From Streptomyces asiaticus (GTDB lineage Bacteria > Actinomycetota > Actinomycetes > Streptomycetales > Streptomycetaceae), in assembly GCF_018138715.1 (NCBI RefSeq), contig NZ_JAGSHX010000006.1:2480001-2544000 (forward strand): 64,000 nt of DNA, given 5' to 3'. Below the pieces are notes generated by a model, which was not told the DNA's origin, made no database searches, and was given only the letters and a program-made list of their open reading frames with translations. Numbering within the stretch: position 1 is the stretch's first letter; the number at the start of each line of letters is the position of its first letter. Shown in pieces: positions 9,086-16,362 of this stretch. A program made the translations under genes and the position numbers.

Positions 9086-9508
9086 GTGAGCCCGATGAGC
9101 CAGGCGGCGCAGAACCTGAACTGGTTGATCACCAACTTCGTGGACAACACCCCCGGGGTGTCCCACACGGTGGTGGTCTCCGCCGACGGACTCCTTCTGG
9201 CGATGTCCGAAGGCTTCCCCCGTGACCGAGCCGATCAACTGGCGGCGGTGGCCTCCGGCCTGACCTCGCTCACCTCCGGAGCCTCCCGCATCTTCGAAGG
9301 CGGCGTGGTCAACCAGACCGTCGTCGAAATGGAACGAGGCTTCCTCTTCATCATGTCGATCTCCGACGGATCCTCCCTCGCCGTGCTCGCCCACCCCGAG
9401 TGCGACATCGGCCTCGTCGGCTACGAGATGGCCCTGCTGGTCGATCGCGCGGGCAACGTCCTCACCCCGGATCTGCGCGCGGAATTGCAGGGCAGTCTTC
9501 TCAACTAG
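9086..9508 (+). CDS. cvnB2: Roadblock/LC7 domain protein CvnB, second copy
   Basis: 140-residue roadblock protein with one substitution relative to CvnB1. The GTG at 9086 begins one base after the cvnA2 stop; the ATG at 9095 is an alternative. The DNA is identical to cvnB1 over 236 bp, and differences concentrate at the 3' end, where they are mostly silent. This pattern points to recent gene conversion rather than selection on the protein alone. Role as for CvnB1: predicted regulator of CvnD-type GTPases, possibly exchangeable between the two complexes. Confidence 0.9.
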   Translation: MSPMSQAAQNLNWLITNFVDNTPGVSHTVVVSADGLLLAMSEGFPRDRADQLAAVASGLTSLTSGASRIFEGGVVNQTVVEMERGFLFIMSISDGSSLAVLAHPECDIGLVGYEMALLVDRAGNVLTPDLRAELQGSLLN

Positions 9509-9526
9509 CAAACATGGAGTGCGTTT

Positions 9527-9558
9527 CGCGCCACCGCGCCATAGGGTGCGGTGGCGCG
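9527..9558 (+). other. Hairpin at the cvnB2-cvnC2 junction
   Basis: A perfect 11-bp stem (CGCGCCACCGC with GCGGTGGCGCG) and a 10-base loop lie 18 bases after the cvnB2 stop and 32 bases before the cvnC2 start. It has the same position but a different sequence from the hairpin at 4653-4676, so the structure appears conserved while the sequence is not. Confidence 0.6.
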
Positions 9559-9590
9559 ACCGGCAAGACAGGCGAGTTGGAGGAGGACAC

Positions 9591-10253
9591 GTGGCAACGC
9601 CCCCTAGCGGATATCCGTACGCCCACGGGCAGCCGTCCGAGCCGCGCGGAGAGGGCCCAGTGAAGCGCTACAACTTCCCCTCCGCACCCAGCCGCCAGGC
9701 CCGCTCCCCACAGCAGCCGGAGCCCCAGCGGGAGCAGCAGCCCCCGCGGCGGCAGCCGCAGCGGCCCCAGCAACAGCCGTACACGCCCTCCTACGCGCCT
9801 CCCGGGCCGTCGGAGGGGTCTTGGTACGACGCGCCGCCCGCGCCCCGTATCGAGCCCGTACAGCCGCCTGAGCGCCCCGCCCCGGAACCTTCCTCCCCCG
9901 CGGGCGGCACCCATAACCCTCTGGTGCGCCCGTACGCCATGACAGGGGGCCGGACCCGGCCCCGGTACCAGCTCGCCATCGAGGCGCTGGTGCACACCAC
10001 GGCCGACCCCGCTCAGCTCCAGGGCCAACTGCCCGAGCACCAGCGGATCTGCCACCTGTGCCGCGAGATCAAGTCGGTCGCCGAGATCTCCGCACTGCTC
10101 ACCATTCCTCTCGGCGTAGCCCGCATCCTCGTAGCCGACCTGGCCGAGGCGGGGCTCGTCGCGATCCATCAGCCCGGCGGCGACGAGTCCGCCGGCGGTC
10201 AGCCTGACGTGACACTGCTCGAAAGGGTGCTCAGTGGACTTCGCAAGCTCTAG
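9591..10253 (+). CDS. cvnC2: DUF742 protein CvnC, second copy
   Basis: 220-residue DUF742 protein. The first 100 residues are low-complexity, rich in Pro, Gln and Arg (many QQP and RQP pieces). The conserved core begins at about 108 with LVRPYAMTGGRTRP and continues with LPEHQRICHLC and LGVARILVADLAEAG. I chose the GTG at 9591 because GGAGGAGG lies just upstream; the frame is open from 9519 but the extra residues look unlike protein. It overlaps cvnD2 by 20 bases, exactly as in the first conservon. Confidence 0.85.
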   Translation: MATPPSGYPYAHGQPSEPRGEGPVKRYNFPSAPSRQARSPQQPEPQREQQPPRRQPQRPQQQPYTPSYAPPGPSEGSWYDAPPAPRIEPVQPPERPAPEPSSPAGGTHNPLVRPYAMTGGRTRPRYQLAIEALVHTTADPAQLQGQLPEHQRICHLCREIKSVAEISALLTIPLGVARILVADLAEAGLVAIHQPGGDESAGGQPDVTLLERVLSGLRKL

Positions 10254-10812
10254 CGGTGCAGCCCGCTCCACCACCTCCGCGAAAATCGTGGTGGCGGGCG
10301 GCTTCGGCGTGGGCAAGACCACGTTCGTCGGCGCGGTCTCGGAGATCAACCCGCTGCGCACCGAAGCCGTGATGACCTCCGCCTCGGCGGGCATCGACGA
10401 TCTCACCCACGCGCCGGACAAGACCACCACCACGGTGGCCATGGACTTCGGCCGCATCACGCTGGACCAGGACCTGATCCTGTACCTGTTCGGCACGCCC
10501 GGCCAGGACCGCTTCTGGTTCATGTGGGACGACCTGGTCCGCGGCGCCATCGGCGCGGTCGTCCTGGTGGACACCCGCCGCCTCGCCGACTGCTTCCCGG
10601 CGGTCGACTACTTCGAGAACTCCGGGCTGCCCTTCGTCATCGCCCTCAACGGCTTCGACGGGCACCAGCCCTACAACCCCGAAGAGGTCCGCGAGGCCCT
10701 CCAGATCGGCCCGGACGCGCCGATCATCACCACCGACGCCCGCCACCGCAGCGAGGCCAAGAGCGCGCTGATCACCCTGGTCGAGCACGCGCTGATGGCC
10801 CGGCTGCGCTAG
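10234..10812 (+). CDS. cvnD2: Conservon GTPase CvnD, second copy
   Basis: 192-residue small GTPase with P-loop GGFGVGKTT, FGTPGQDRFWF and the ALNGFD variant of the G4 motif. It differs from CvnD1 mainly in residues 9-14 and at about eight scattered positions. The GTG start at 10234 lies inside cvnC2. A strong hairpin follows the stop and ends the operon. Confidence 0.9.
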   Translation: MDFASSSGAARSTTSAKIVVAGGFGVGKTTFVGAVSEINPLRTEAVMTSASAGIDDLTHAPDKTTTTVAMDFGRITLDQDLILYLFGTPGQDRFWFMWDDLVRGAIGAVVLVDTRRLADCFPAVDYFENSGLPFVIALNGFDGHQPYNPEEVREALQIGPDAPIITTDARHRSEAKSALITLVEHALMARLR

Positions 10813-10833
10813 CCGAGGCCGACGGCGGAAGCC

Positions 10834-10869
10834 AAAATCCCCTGCTCTCCGAAGGAGAACAGGGGATTT
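10834..10869. terminator. Bidirectional terminator between cvn2 and accE
   Basis: A stem of 10 perfect pairs, one mismatch and five more pairs closes on a GAA loop. It is flanked by AAAA on the left and TTT on the right, so it can terminate transcription arriving from cvnD2 and from accE. It sits between convergent genes, 22 bases after cvnD2 and 73 after accE. Confidence 0.8.
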
Positions 10870-10942
10870 GTGCGTTTCGCCGGGCCTGCTCGGGCGTCCG
10901 GGCGGTGTGCGGCCGTCCGGACCCGGCGGCGCCGGTGGGCGC

Positions 10943-11182
10943 TCAGCCCTGCCAGCTGTGCGGTGCGCTGAACGCCGGGCGGCGCTCCAGACGGCGCCAG
11001 CGGGCGGCGCTGCGGCTCGGGCGGGTGGAGCCGGCGGTCCGGTGGGTGCCGGCGGCCGCGCGGGCGAGCAGCACCGCGGTGACCGCGGCGAGCTCCTCGG
11101 CGTCGGCGTGGCCCTTCTCGACCCGGACCAGGGTGGCCGCCGCCGCGGCGGCGGGATCGGCGATATCGCTGGGTGTGCTCAC
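10943..11182 (-). CDS. accE: Acyl-CoA carboxylase epsilon subunit
   Basis: Small 79-residue epsilon subunit, which in Streptomyces stabilises and stimulates the carboxylase complex made with the biotinylated alpha chain (AccA) and the beta chain. The family pattern is clear: VRVEKGHADAEELAAV near 18-34, then WRRLERRPAFSAPHSWQG at the C-terminus. The start is a GTG. It lies 56 bases after accB on the same strand, so the two are probably cotranscribed. Immediate linkage to accB matches the S. coelicolor accB-accE pair as I recall it. Confidence 0.85.
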   Translation of the reverse strand: MSTPSDIADPAAAAAATLVRVEKGHADAEELAAVTAVLLARAAAGTHRTAGSTRPSRSAARWRRLERRPAFSAPHSWQG

Positions 11183-11238
11183 GGTTTTCTCTTCTCCCTT
11201 GTCGCGCGGGTCCCGCGCGAGGTCGTGAACGTGAGGGG

Positions 11239-12822
11239 TTACTGCGGCGGGTTGCCGTGCTTGCGGGACGGCAGGTCGGCGTGCTTGTCGCGCAGCATCG
11301 CCAGGGACCGGATGAGGACCTCACGGGTTTCGGTCGGGTCGATCACATCGTCGACCAGCCCCCGCTCGGCCGCGTAGTACGGGTGCATCAGCTCGGACTT
11401 GTACTCCTTGACCATGCGGGCGCGCATGGCCTCGGGGTCGTCGGCTCCGGCGATCTGACGGCGGAAGATCACGTTGGCGGCGCCCTCGGCACCCATCACC
11501 GCGATCTCGTTGGTCGGCCAGGCGTAGGTCAGGTCGGCCCCGATGGACTGGGAGTCCATCACGATGTAGGCGCCGCCGTACGCCTTGCGCAGGATGACGG
11601 AGATCCGCGGCACGGTGGCGTTGCAGTACGCGTACAGCATCTTGGCGCCGTGCCGGATGATCCCGCCGTGCTCCTGGTCCACACCGGGCAGGAAGCCGGG
11701 CACGTCGAGGAAGGTGACCAGCGGGATGTTGAAGGCGTCGCACATCTGGATGAAGCGCGCGGACTTCTCCGACGCCTCGATGTCCAGCACCCCGGCCAGC
11801 GACTGCGGCTGGTTGGCGATGATGCCGACCACCTGGCCGTCGAGCCGGGTCAGCGCGCAGATGATGTTGGTCGCCCAGCGCTCGTGGACCTCGAGGTACT
11901 CACCGTCGTCGACGATCTCCTCGATGACCTTGCGCATGTCGTACGGCCGGTTGCCGTCGGCCGGGACGAGGTCCAGCAGCGAGTCGCCGCGCCGGGAGGC
12001 CGGGTCGTCGGACTCGACGGTCGGCGGGTTCTCACGGTTGTTCTGCGGCAGCAGCGACAGGAGGTAGCGGACCTCCTCGAGGCAGGTCTCCTCGTCGTCG
12101 TAGGCGAAGTGGCACACACCCGAGGTCTCGGCGTGCACATCGGCGCCGCCCAGTCCGTTCTGGCTGACCTTCTCGCCCGTCACCGCCTGGACCACATCGG
12201 GTCCGGTGATGAACATCTGCGAGGTCTCCCGGACCATGAAGACGAAGTCCGTCAGCGCCGGGGAGTACGCCGCGCCGCCCGCGCACGGGCCGAGCATCAC
12301 ACTGATCTGGGGGATGACACCGGACGCCTTGGTGTTCCGCTGGAAGATGCCGCCGTAACCGGCGAGCGCCGAGACGCCCTCCTGGATACGGGCACCGGCG
12401 CCGTCGTTGAGGGACACCAGCGGCGCCCCGGCCGAGATGGCCATGTCCATAATCTTGTGGATCTTGGTCGCGTGGGCTTCCCCCAGCGCCCCGCCGAAGA
12501 TCCTGAAGTCGTGTGCGTAGACGAACACCGTCCGTCCGTGGACGGTCCCCCAGCCGGTGACGACACCGTCGGTGTAAGGCTTCTTGGCCTCAAGCCCGAA
12601 CCCGGTCGCACGATGCCGCCGCAGCGGCTCCACCTCGTTGAAGGACCCCTCGTCAAGCAGCAGATCGATCCGCTCGCGAGCAGTCAGCTTCCCCTTGGCC
12701 TTCTGAGCCTCGGTCGCCCGCTCGCTCGGGCCGCGCCGAGCCTGCTCGCGAATCGCGTGCAGCTCGGCGACGCGCCCGCGAACGTCACTCGCCTCAGCAG
12801 GCGCACCTTCGAGATTGGTCAT
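11239..12822 (-). CDS. accB: Acyl-CoA carboxylase carboxyltransferase (beta) subunit
   Basis: 527-residue crotonase-fold carboxyltransferase that moves CO2 from carboxybiotin to acyl-CoA to make malonyl- or methylmalonyl-CoA, feeding fatty acid and polyketide synthesis. Visible landmarks: KGKLTARERIDLLLD, FGGALGEAHA, GPCAGGAAYSPA, and ANQPQSLAGVLD. At the position that sets acyl preference (422 in the studied S. coelicolor enzymes) this protein has Ile (about I420, in GGAYIVMDS). Ile is found in AccB, whereas PccB has Asp, so acetyl-CoA use is expected. The ATG at 12822 gives the normal family length; the frame is open 14 codons further. No strong ribosome binding site is visible. Confidence 0.88.
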   Translation of the reverse strand: MTNLEGAPAEASDVRGRVAELHAIREQARRGPSERATEAQKAKGKLTARERIDLLLDEGSFNEVEPLRRHRATGFGLEAKKPYTDGVVTGWGTVHGRTVFVYAHDFRIFGGALGEAHATKIHKIMDMAISAGAPLVSLNDGAGARIQEGVSALAGYGGIFQRNTKASGVIPQISVMLGPCAGGAAYSPALTDFVFMVRETSQMFITGPDVVQAVTGEKVSQNGLGGADVHAETSGVCHFAYDDEETCLEEVRYLLSLLPQNNRENPPTVESDDPASRRGDSLLDLVPADGNRPYDMRKVIEEIVDDGEYLEVHERWATNIICALTRLDGQVVGIIANQPQSLAGVLDIEASEKSARFIQMCDAFNIPLVTFLDVPGFLPGVDQEHGGIIRHGAKMLYAYCNATVPRISVILRKAYGGAYIVMDSQSIGADLTYAWPTNEIAVMGAEGAANVIFRRQIAGADDPEAMRARMVKEYKSELMHPYYAAERGLVDDVIDPTETREVLIRSLAMLRDKHADLPSRKHGNPPQ

Positions 12823-13152
12823 GCAATGACGGTACGTTCCCGGACCCCCGGAAACGCATGTCAATTCCCTACAACGTCAGGGGCGTTTTGGTGGGCAGGC
12901 GGAACAGAACTGGACAGCGGCTTTCCCACTACCTGGTGTCCTAAAGGACTATCGGCCCTGTCGGCACCCCACAAACCTCCAGGCCGTGACGGTGCGGGGG
13001 GCGGGCGCGACCACCCGGATGGGCGCCGTCCGCCGGAGCGGCCGTGCGGCCGGATCGGGCAACGGAGCACGTCGGCCGCGCTCCGCTCCCCGCACCCTAC
13101 TCCGGCGGCCGCCGGAGCCGCACCATCCGCATGTCCCGCCGCCCGGCCGGCG
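12823..13152. other. Intergenic region between accB and cimA
   Basis: No gene seen in 330 bases. It must contain the accB promoter (reading left); I cannot fix its hexamers. Next to the cimA stop is an 18-bp perfect palindrome (13100-13117), the likely cimA terminator. Confidence 0.5.
13100..13117 (-). terminator. Palindrome downstream of cimA
   Basis: CTCCGGCGGCCGCCGGAG is a perfect 18-bp palindrome 35 bases after the cimA stop. It lacks a T-tract, so its termination role is weakly supported. Confidence 0.35.
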
Positions 13153-14751
13153 TCACTCCTGCGGGTCCACTCCGGCCCGCAGCAGCCCGTAGGCGTAGGC
13201 GTCGTCCAGGGCCTGCCAGGACGCGGCGATCACGTTCTCCCCGACGCCCACGGTCGACCACTCCCCCTGGCCGTCCGCGGTGGAGACCAGCACCCGGGTC
13301 GTGGACTCGGTGCCGTGCTTGCCTTCCAGGATGCGGACCTTGTAGTCCACCAGCTCCATCGTGGCCAGCTGCGGGTAGATCCGCTCCAGCCCCACCCGCA
13401 GCGCCCGGTCCAGCGCGTTGACCGGGCCGTTGCCCTCCGCCGTGGCGACGATGCGCTCGCCCTTGGCCCACAGCTTCACGGTGGCCTCGTTGGCGTGGGT
13501 GCCGTCCGGGCGGTCCTCGACGATCGCCCGCCAGGACTCGACGCGGAAGAAGCGGCGGGGACGGCCCTCGACCTCCTGGCGCAGCAGCAGCTCGAAGGAG
13601 GCGTCGGCGGCCTCGTAGGTGTAGCCCTCGAGCTCCCGCTCCTTGACCCGCGCCACGATCCGGCCCACCAGCGCCCGGTCGTCGCCGAGGTCGATGCCCA
13701 GCTCCTTGCCCTTGAGCTCGATCGACGCCCGACCGGCCATGTCGGAGACGAGCATCCGCATGGTGTTGCCGACCCGCTCGGGGTCGATGTGCTGGTACAG
13801 ATCCGGATCGACCTTGATCGCGGAGGCGTGGAGTCCGGCCTTGTGGGCGAAGGCGGAAACACCCACATAGGGCTGGTGAGTGGACGGCGTCAGATTGACG
13901 ACCTCGGCGATCGCGTGCGAGATCCGGGTCATCTCCTCCAGTGCGCCCTCCGGCAGCACCCGGCGGCCGTACTTGAGCTCCAGGGCCGCGACGACGGGGA
14001 AGAGGTTGGCATTGCCCACGCGCTCGCCGTAGCCGTTGGCCGTGCACTGGACGTGGGTGGCGCCCGCGTCCACGGCGGCGAGGGTGTTGGCGACCGCGCA
14101 GCCGGTGTCGTCCTGGGCGTGGATGCCCAGCCGCGCCCCGGTGTCGGCCAGCACGGTGCGGACCACCGCGTCGATCTGGCCGGGGAGCATGCCGCCGTTG
14201 GTGTCGCAGAGGATCACCACCTCGGCGCCCGCCTCGTGGGCGGCGGAGACGACCTGCTTGGCGTAGCCGGCGTTGGCCCGGTAGCCGTCGAAGAAGTGCT
14301 CGCAGTCGAGGAAGACCCGGCGGCCCTGGGACCGCAGATAGGCGACGGTCTCCCGGACCATCGCGAGGTTCTCCTCGAGCGTGGTGCGCAGGGCCAGCTC
14401 CACATGGCGGTCGTGGGACTTCGCCACCAGGGTGATCACCGGCGCCCCGGACTCCAGCAGCGCCTTGACCTGGGCGTCGTCCTCGGCACGCACCCCCGCC
14501 TTGCGGGTGGCGCCGAACGCCACCAGCTGGGCGTGTTTGAAGTCGATCTCGGCGCGGGCCCGGGCGAAGAACTCCGTGTCGCGCGGGTTGGCGCCGGGCC
14601 AGCCGCCCTCGATGAAGCCCACGCCGAAGTCGTCCAGGTGACGGGCGATGGTCAGCTTGTCCGCGACCGTGAGGTTGATGCCCTCGCGCTGCGCTCCGTC
14701 GCGCAGGGTGGTGTCGAAGACATGGAAGCCGTCGTCGGGCAGATCCTTCAT
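13153..14751 (-). CDS. cimA: Citramalate synthase
   Basis: 532-residue member of the HMG-CoA lyase-like/LeuA family, citramalate synthase type. It condenses pyruvate with acetyl-CoA to (R)-citramalate, the first step of the threonine-independent isoleucine route. The N-terminus has the catalytic FDTTLRDGAQREG motif at about 12-24, then GVGFIEGGWPGANP; HAQDDTGCAVANTLA and the metal-binding HVQCTANGYGERVGNANL follow; the C-terminal third is the LeuA-type allosteric domain. CimA rather than LeuA is indicated by the DGAQREGINL variant and the EGGWPGANPRD segment. The ATG at 14751 is the only sensible start. A candidate leader peptide and attenuator lie 100-220 bases upstream. Confidence 0.85.
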   Translation of the reverse strand: MKDLPDDGFHVFDTTLRDGAQREGINLTVADKLTIARHLDDFGVGFIEGGWPGANPRDTEFFARARAEIDFKHAQLVAFGATRKAGVRAEDDAQVKALLESGAPVITLVAKSHDRHVELALRTTLEENLAMVRETVAYLRSQGRRVFLDCEHFFDGYRANAGYAKQVVSAAHEAGAEVVILCDTNGGMLPGQIDAVVRTVLADTGARLGIHAQDDTGCAVANTLAAVDAGATHVQCTANGYGERVGNANLFPVVAALELKYGRRVLPEGALEEMTRISHAIAEVVNLTPSTHQPYVGVSAFAHKAGLHASAIKVDPDLYQHIDPERVGNTMRMLVSDMAGRASIELKGKELGIDLGDDRALVGRIVARVKERELEGYTYEAADASFELLLRQEVEGRPRRFFRVESWRAIVEDRPDGTHANEATVKLWAKGERIVATAEGNGPVNALDRALRVGLERIYPQLATMELVDYKVRILEGKHGTESTTRVLVSTADGQGEWSTVGVGENVIAASWQALDDAYAYGLLRAGVDPQE

Positions 14752-14850
14752 GGTTGGTCTGGCTCCTGTCGGATGGATCTCGGTCTACCGGAATATCCGG
14801 TTCCGCGCCCTCCTATGATCCCTCACGCTTCGCATCCGGCGGGATGGTCC

Positions 14851-14887
14851 GGAAAACGAAAAGACCCCTCGCGGGTGCGAGAGGTCT
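14851..14887 (-). terminator. Candidate attenuator terminator upstream of cimA
   Basis: Read on the minus strand, AGACCTCTCGC pairs with GCGAGGGGTCT (11 bp, one G-U) around an ACCC loop and is followed by TTTTCGTTTT. That is a canonical intrinsic terminator, rare in this GC-rich sequence. It lies between the candidate leader peptide and the cimA start, 100 bases before the ATG. Confidence 0.7.
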
Positions 14888-14911
14888 GCGCGCGGGTCTG
14901 GGGCACGATGG

Positions 14912-14938
14912 CCGCCCTGTACCGGGTCGTACGGGCGG
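14912..14938 (-). other. Pause hairpin after the cimA leader peptide
   Basis: Ten base pairs with one bulged base (CCGCCC-GTAC against GTAC-GGGCGG) around a 6-base loop. It begins immediately after the leader stop codon on the minus strand, the position of a pause or anti-antiterminator hairpin in ribosome-mediated attenuation. Confidence 0.5.
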
Positions 14939-14974
14939 TCACTGCGGACCGGCGCGCCTGCTGCCAATAATCAT
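14939..14974 (-). CDS. Candidate cimA leader peptide (MIIGSRRAGPQ)
   Basis: An 11-codon frame ATG ATT ATT ... TGA codes for Met-Ile-Ile-Gly-Ser-Arg-Arg-Ala-Gly-Pro-Gln. ATT is a rare isoleucine codon in such GC-rich genomes, and two occur in tandem directly after the start, ahead of a gene of isoleucine synthesis. The stop is followed at once by a hairpin and then a T-tailed terminator. No purine-rich ribosome binding site is visible, so translation would have to be leaderless or weak, which is the main weakness. The leader function is inferred. Confidence 0.5.
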   Translation of the reverse strand: MIIGSRRAGPQ

Positions 14975-15048
14975 GACGAACGAGGGCACGGAGGCAGTCT
15001 GGCACATTCCGCCCCCGCGCTCTCATCCGTCTCAGGATGCGAACCCCC

Positions 15049-15068
15049 GGCGTCAACGAGGTGACGCC
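15049..15068 (-). terminator. Possible ilvE terminator
   Basis: A 7-bp stem GGCGTCA/TGACGCC with a 6-base loop, seven bases after the ilvE stop; no T-tract. Weak candidate that would separate ilvE from the cimA leader. Confidence 0.3.
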
Positions 15069-15074
15069 CCAAGG

Positions 15075-16160
15075 TCAGCCCAGGGGGTGCATCCAGCCAT
15101 GCGGGTCCGGGGCGGCACCGGTCTGGATGTCCAGCAGCGACTTGCGCAGCCGCATGGTCACCTCGCCCGGCTCACCGTCGGCCACCGTCCAGCTCGCCCG
15201 GGCGGACTTGACCGAGCCGACCGGGGTGATCACGGCCGCCGTACCGCAGGCGAAGACCTCGGTGAGGGTCCCGTCGGCGTTGCCCTCGCGCCAGTCGTCG
15301 ACGGAGATCCGGCCCTCGGTGACCTCGTAGCCGAGGTCGGCGGCGATCTCCAGCAGCGAGGCGCGGGTGATCCCCGGCAGCAGCGAACCGGACAGCTCGG
15401 GCGTCACGATGCGGTTCCCGTACACGAAGTACAGGTTCATCCCGCCCATCTCCTCGATCCAGCGGCGCTCGATCGCGTCCAGCCAGACCACCTGGTCACA
15501 GCCCTGCTCGGCGGCCTGCGCCTGGGCGACCAGGGAGGCCGCGTAGTTGCCGCCCGTCTTGGCCGCGCCGGTGCCGCCGGGCGCCGCGCGGACGTACTCC
15601 TCCGAGAGCCAGACCGAGACCGGCTGCACACCGCCGGGGAAGTAGGCCCCGGCCGGGGAGGCGATCACCACGAAGAGGAACTCGTTCGCGGGCCGGACAC
15701 CGAGCCCGACCTCGGTGGCGAACATGAAGGGCCGCAGGTACAGGGACTGCTCCCCGTGGCCCGGCACCCACGCCTTGTCCTGGGTGACCAGCGCGTCACA
15801 CGCCGCGATGAAGGTCTCGACGGGGAGCTCCGGCATGCCCATGCGGCGCGCGGACGTCTGGAACCGCTCGGCGTTCTGGTCGGGGCGGAACGTGGCCACG
15901 GTGCCGTCGGGCCGGCGGTACGCCTTGAGCCCCTCGAAGATCGTCTGGGCGTAGTGCAGCGTCATGTTCGCCGGGTCGAGCGACAGCGGGGCGTACGGCA
16001 CGAGCTGGGCCTCGTGCCAGCCACGGCCCTCCGTCCACTTGACCGTCACCATGTGATCGGTGAAGTGGCGGCCGAATCCGGGGTTGGCCAGGATCTTCTC
16101 CCGCTCGGCGGCGGGCATGGGGTGGGAGGAGGGCTTGAGCTCGATCGTGGGCGTCGTCAT
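15075..16160 (-). CDS. ilvE: Branched-chain amino acid aminotransferase
   Basis: 361-residue fold-type IV PLP aminotransferase that makes or degrades Leu, Ile and Val with glutamate/2-oxoglutarate. Landmarks: [10 protein letters not shown] near 30, [15 protein letters not shown] near 70-85, ESLYLRPF-type [28 protein letters not shown] containing the Schiff-base region, [16 protein letters not shown], and [10 protein letters not shown] near the end. The ATG at 16160 gives [10 protein letters not shown], the family N-terminus, with GAAGGA ten bases upstream; the frame is open further up but that part looks non-coding. It follows leuB on the same strand after a 202-base gap containing a hairpin. 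Confidence 0.92.
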   Translation of the reverse strand: MTTPTIELKPSSHPMPAAEREKILANPGFGRHFTDHMVTVKWTEGRGWHEAQLVPYAPLSLDPANMTLHYAQTIFEGLKAYRRPDGTVATFRPDQNAERFQTSARRMGMPELPVETFIAACDALVTQDKAWVPGHGEQSLYLRPFMFATEVGLGVRPANEFLFVVIASPAGAYFPGGVQPVSVWLSEEYVRAAPGGTGAAKTGGNYAASLVAQAQAAEQGCDQVVWLDAIERRWIEEMGGMNLYFVYGNRIVTPELSGSLLPGITRASLLEIAADLGYEVTEGRISVDDWREGNADGTLTEVFACGTAAVITPVGSVKSARASWTVADGEPGEVTMRLRKSLLDIQTGAAPDPHGWMHPLG

Positions 16161-16255
16161 GGCAGGTAGTCCTTCACCTTTGGTTGTGGCGGACCGCGCT
16201 CTCACCATCCTGCCCGCAAGCGGTACTAGGACGTCCAAGCTCTTCTTCACACAGC

Positions 16256-16288
16256 GGCCCCACCGGGGATTATCTCCTAGGTGGGGCC
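16256..16288 (-). terminator. Hairpin between leuB and ilvE
   Basis: GGCCCCACC pairs with GGTGGGGCC (9 perfect bp) around a 15-base loop that can pair further. It lies 75 bases after the leuB stop and 96 before the ilvE start. There is no T-tract; a leuB terminator or a read-through control element are both possible. Confidence 0.5.
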
Positions 16289-16362
16289 GAGGAAGGAACG
16301 TGGTGGAACGCGCGGCCCGAGGTCGATCGTCGCACCCAGCCGCGCGTCGGCACAGGCTGGGG

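Noticed and set aside
11173..14970. A 1265-codon plus-strand frame over accB and cimA
   Set aside because: Antisense shadow; the minus strand codes two complete recognisable enzymes and the plus-strand translation shows no domain.
16161..16208. In-frame N-terminal extension of ilvE from an ATG at 16208
   Set aside because: The extra 16 residues do not resemble the family N-terminus and the ATG at 16160 has a better ribosome binding site.
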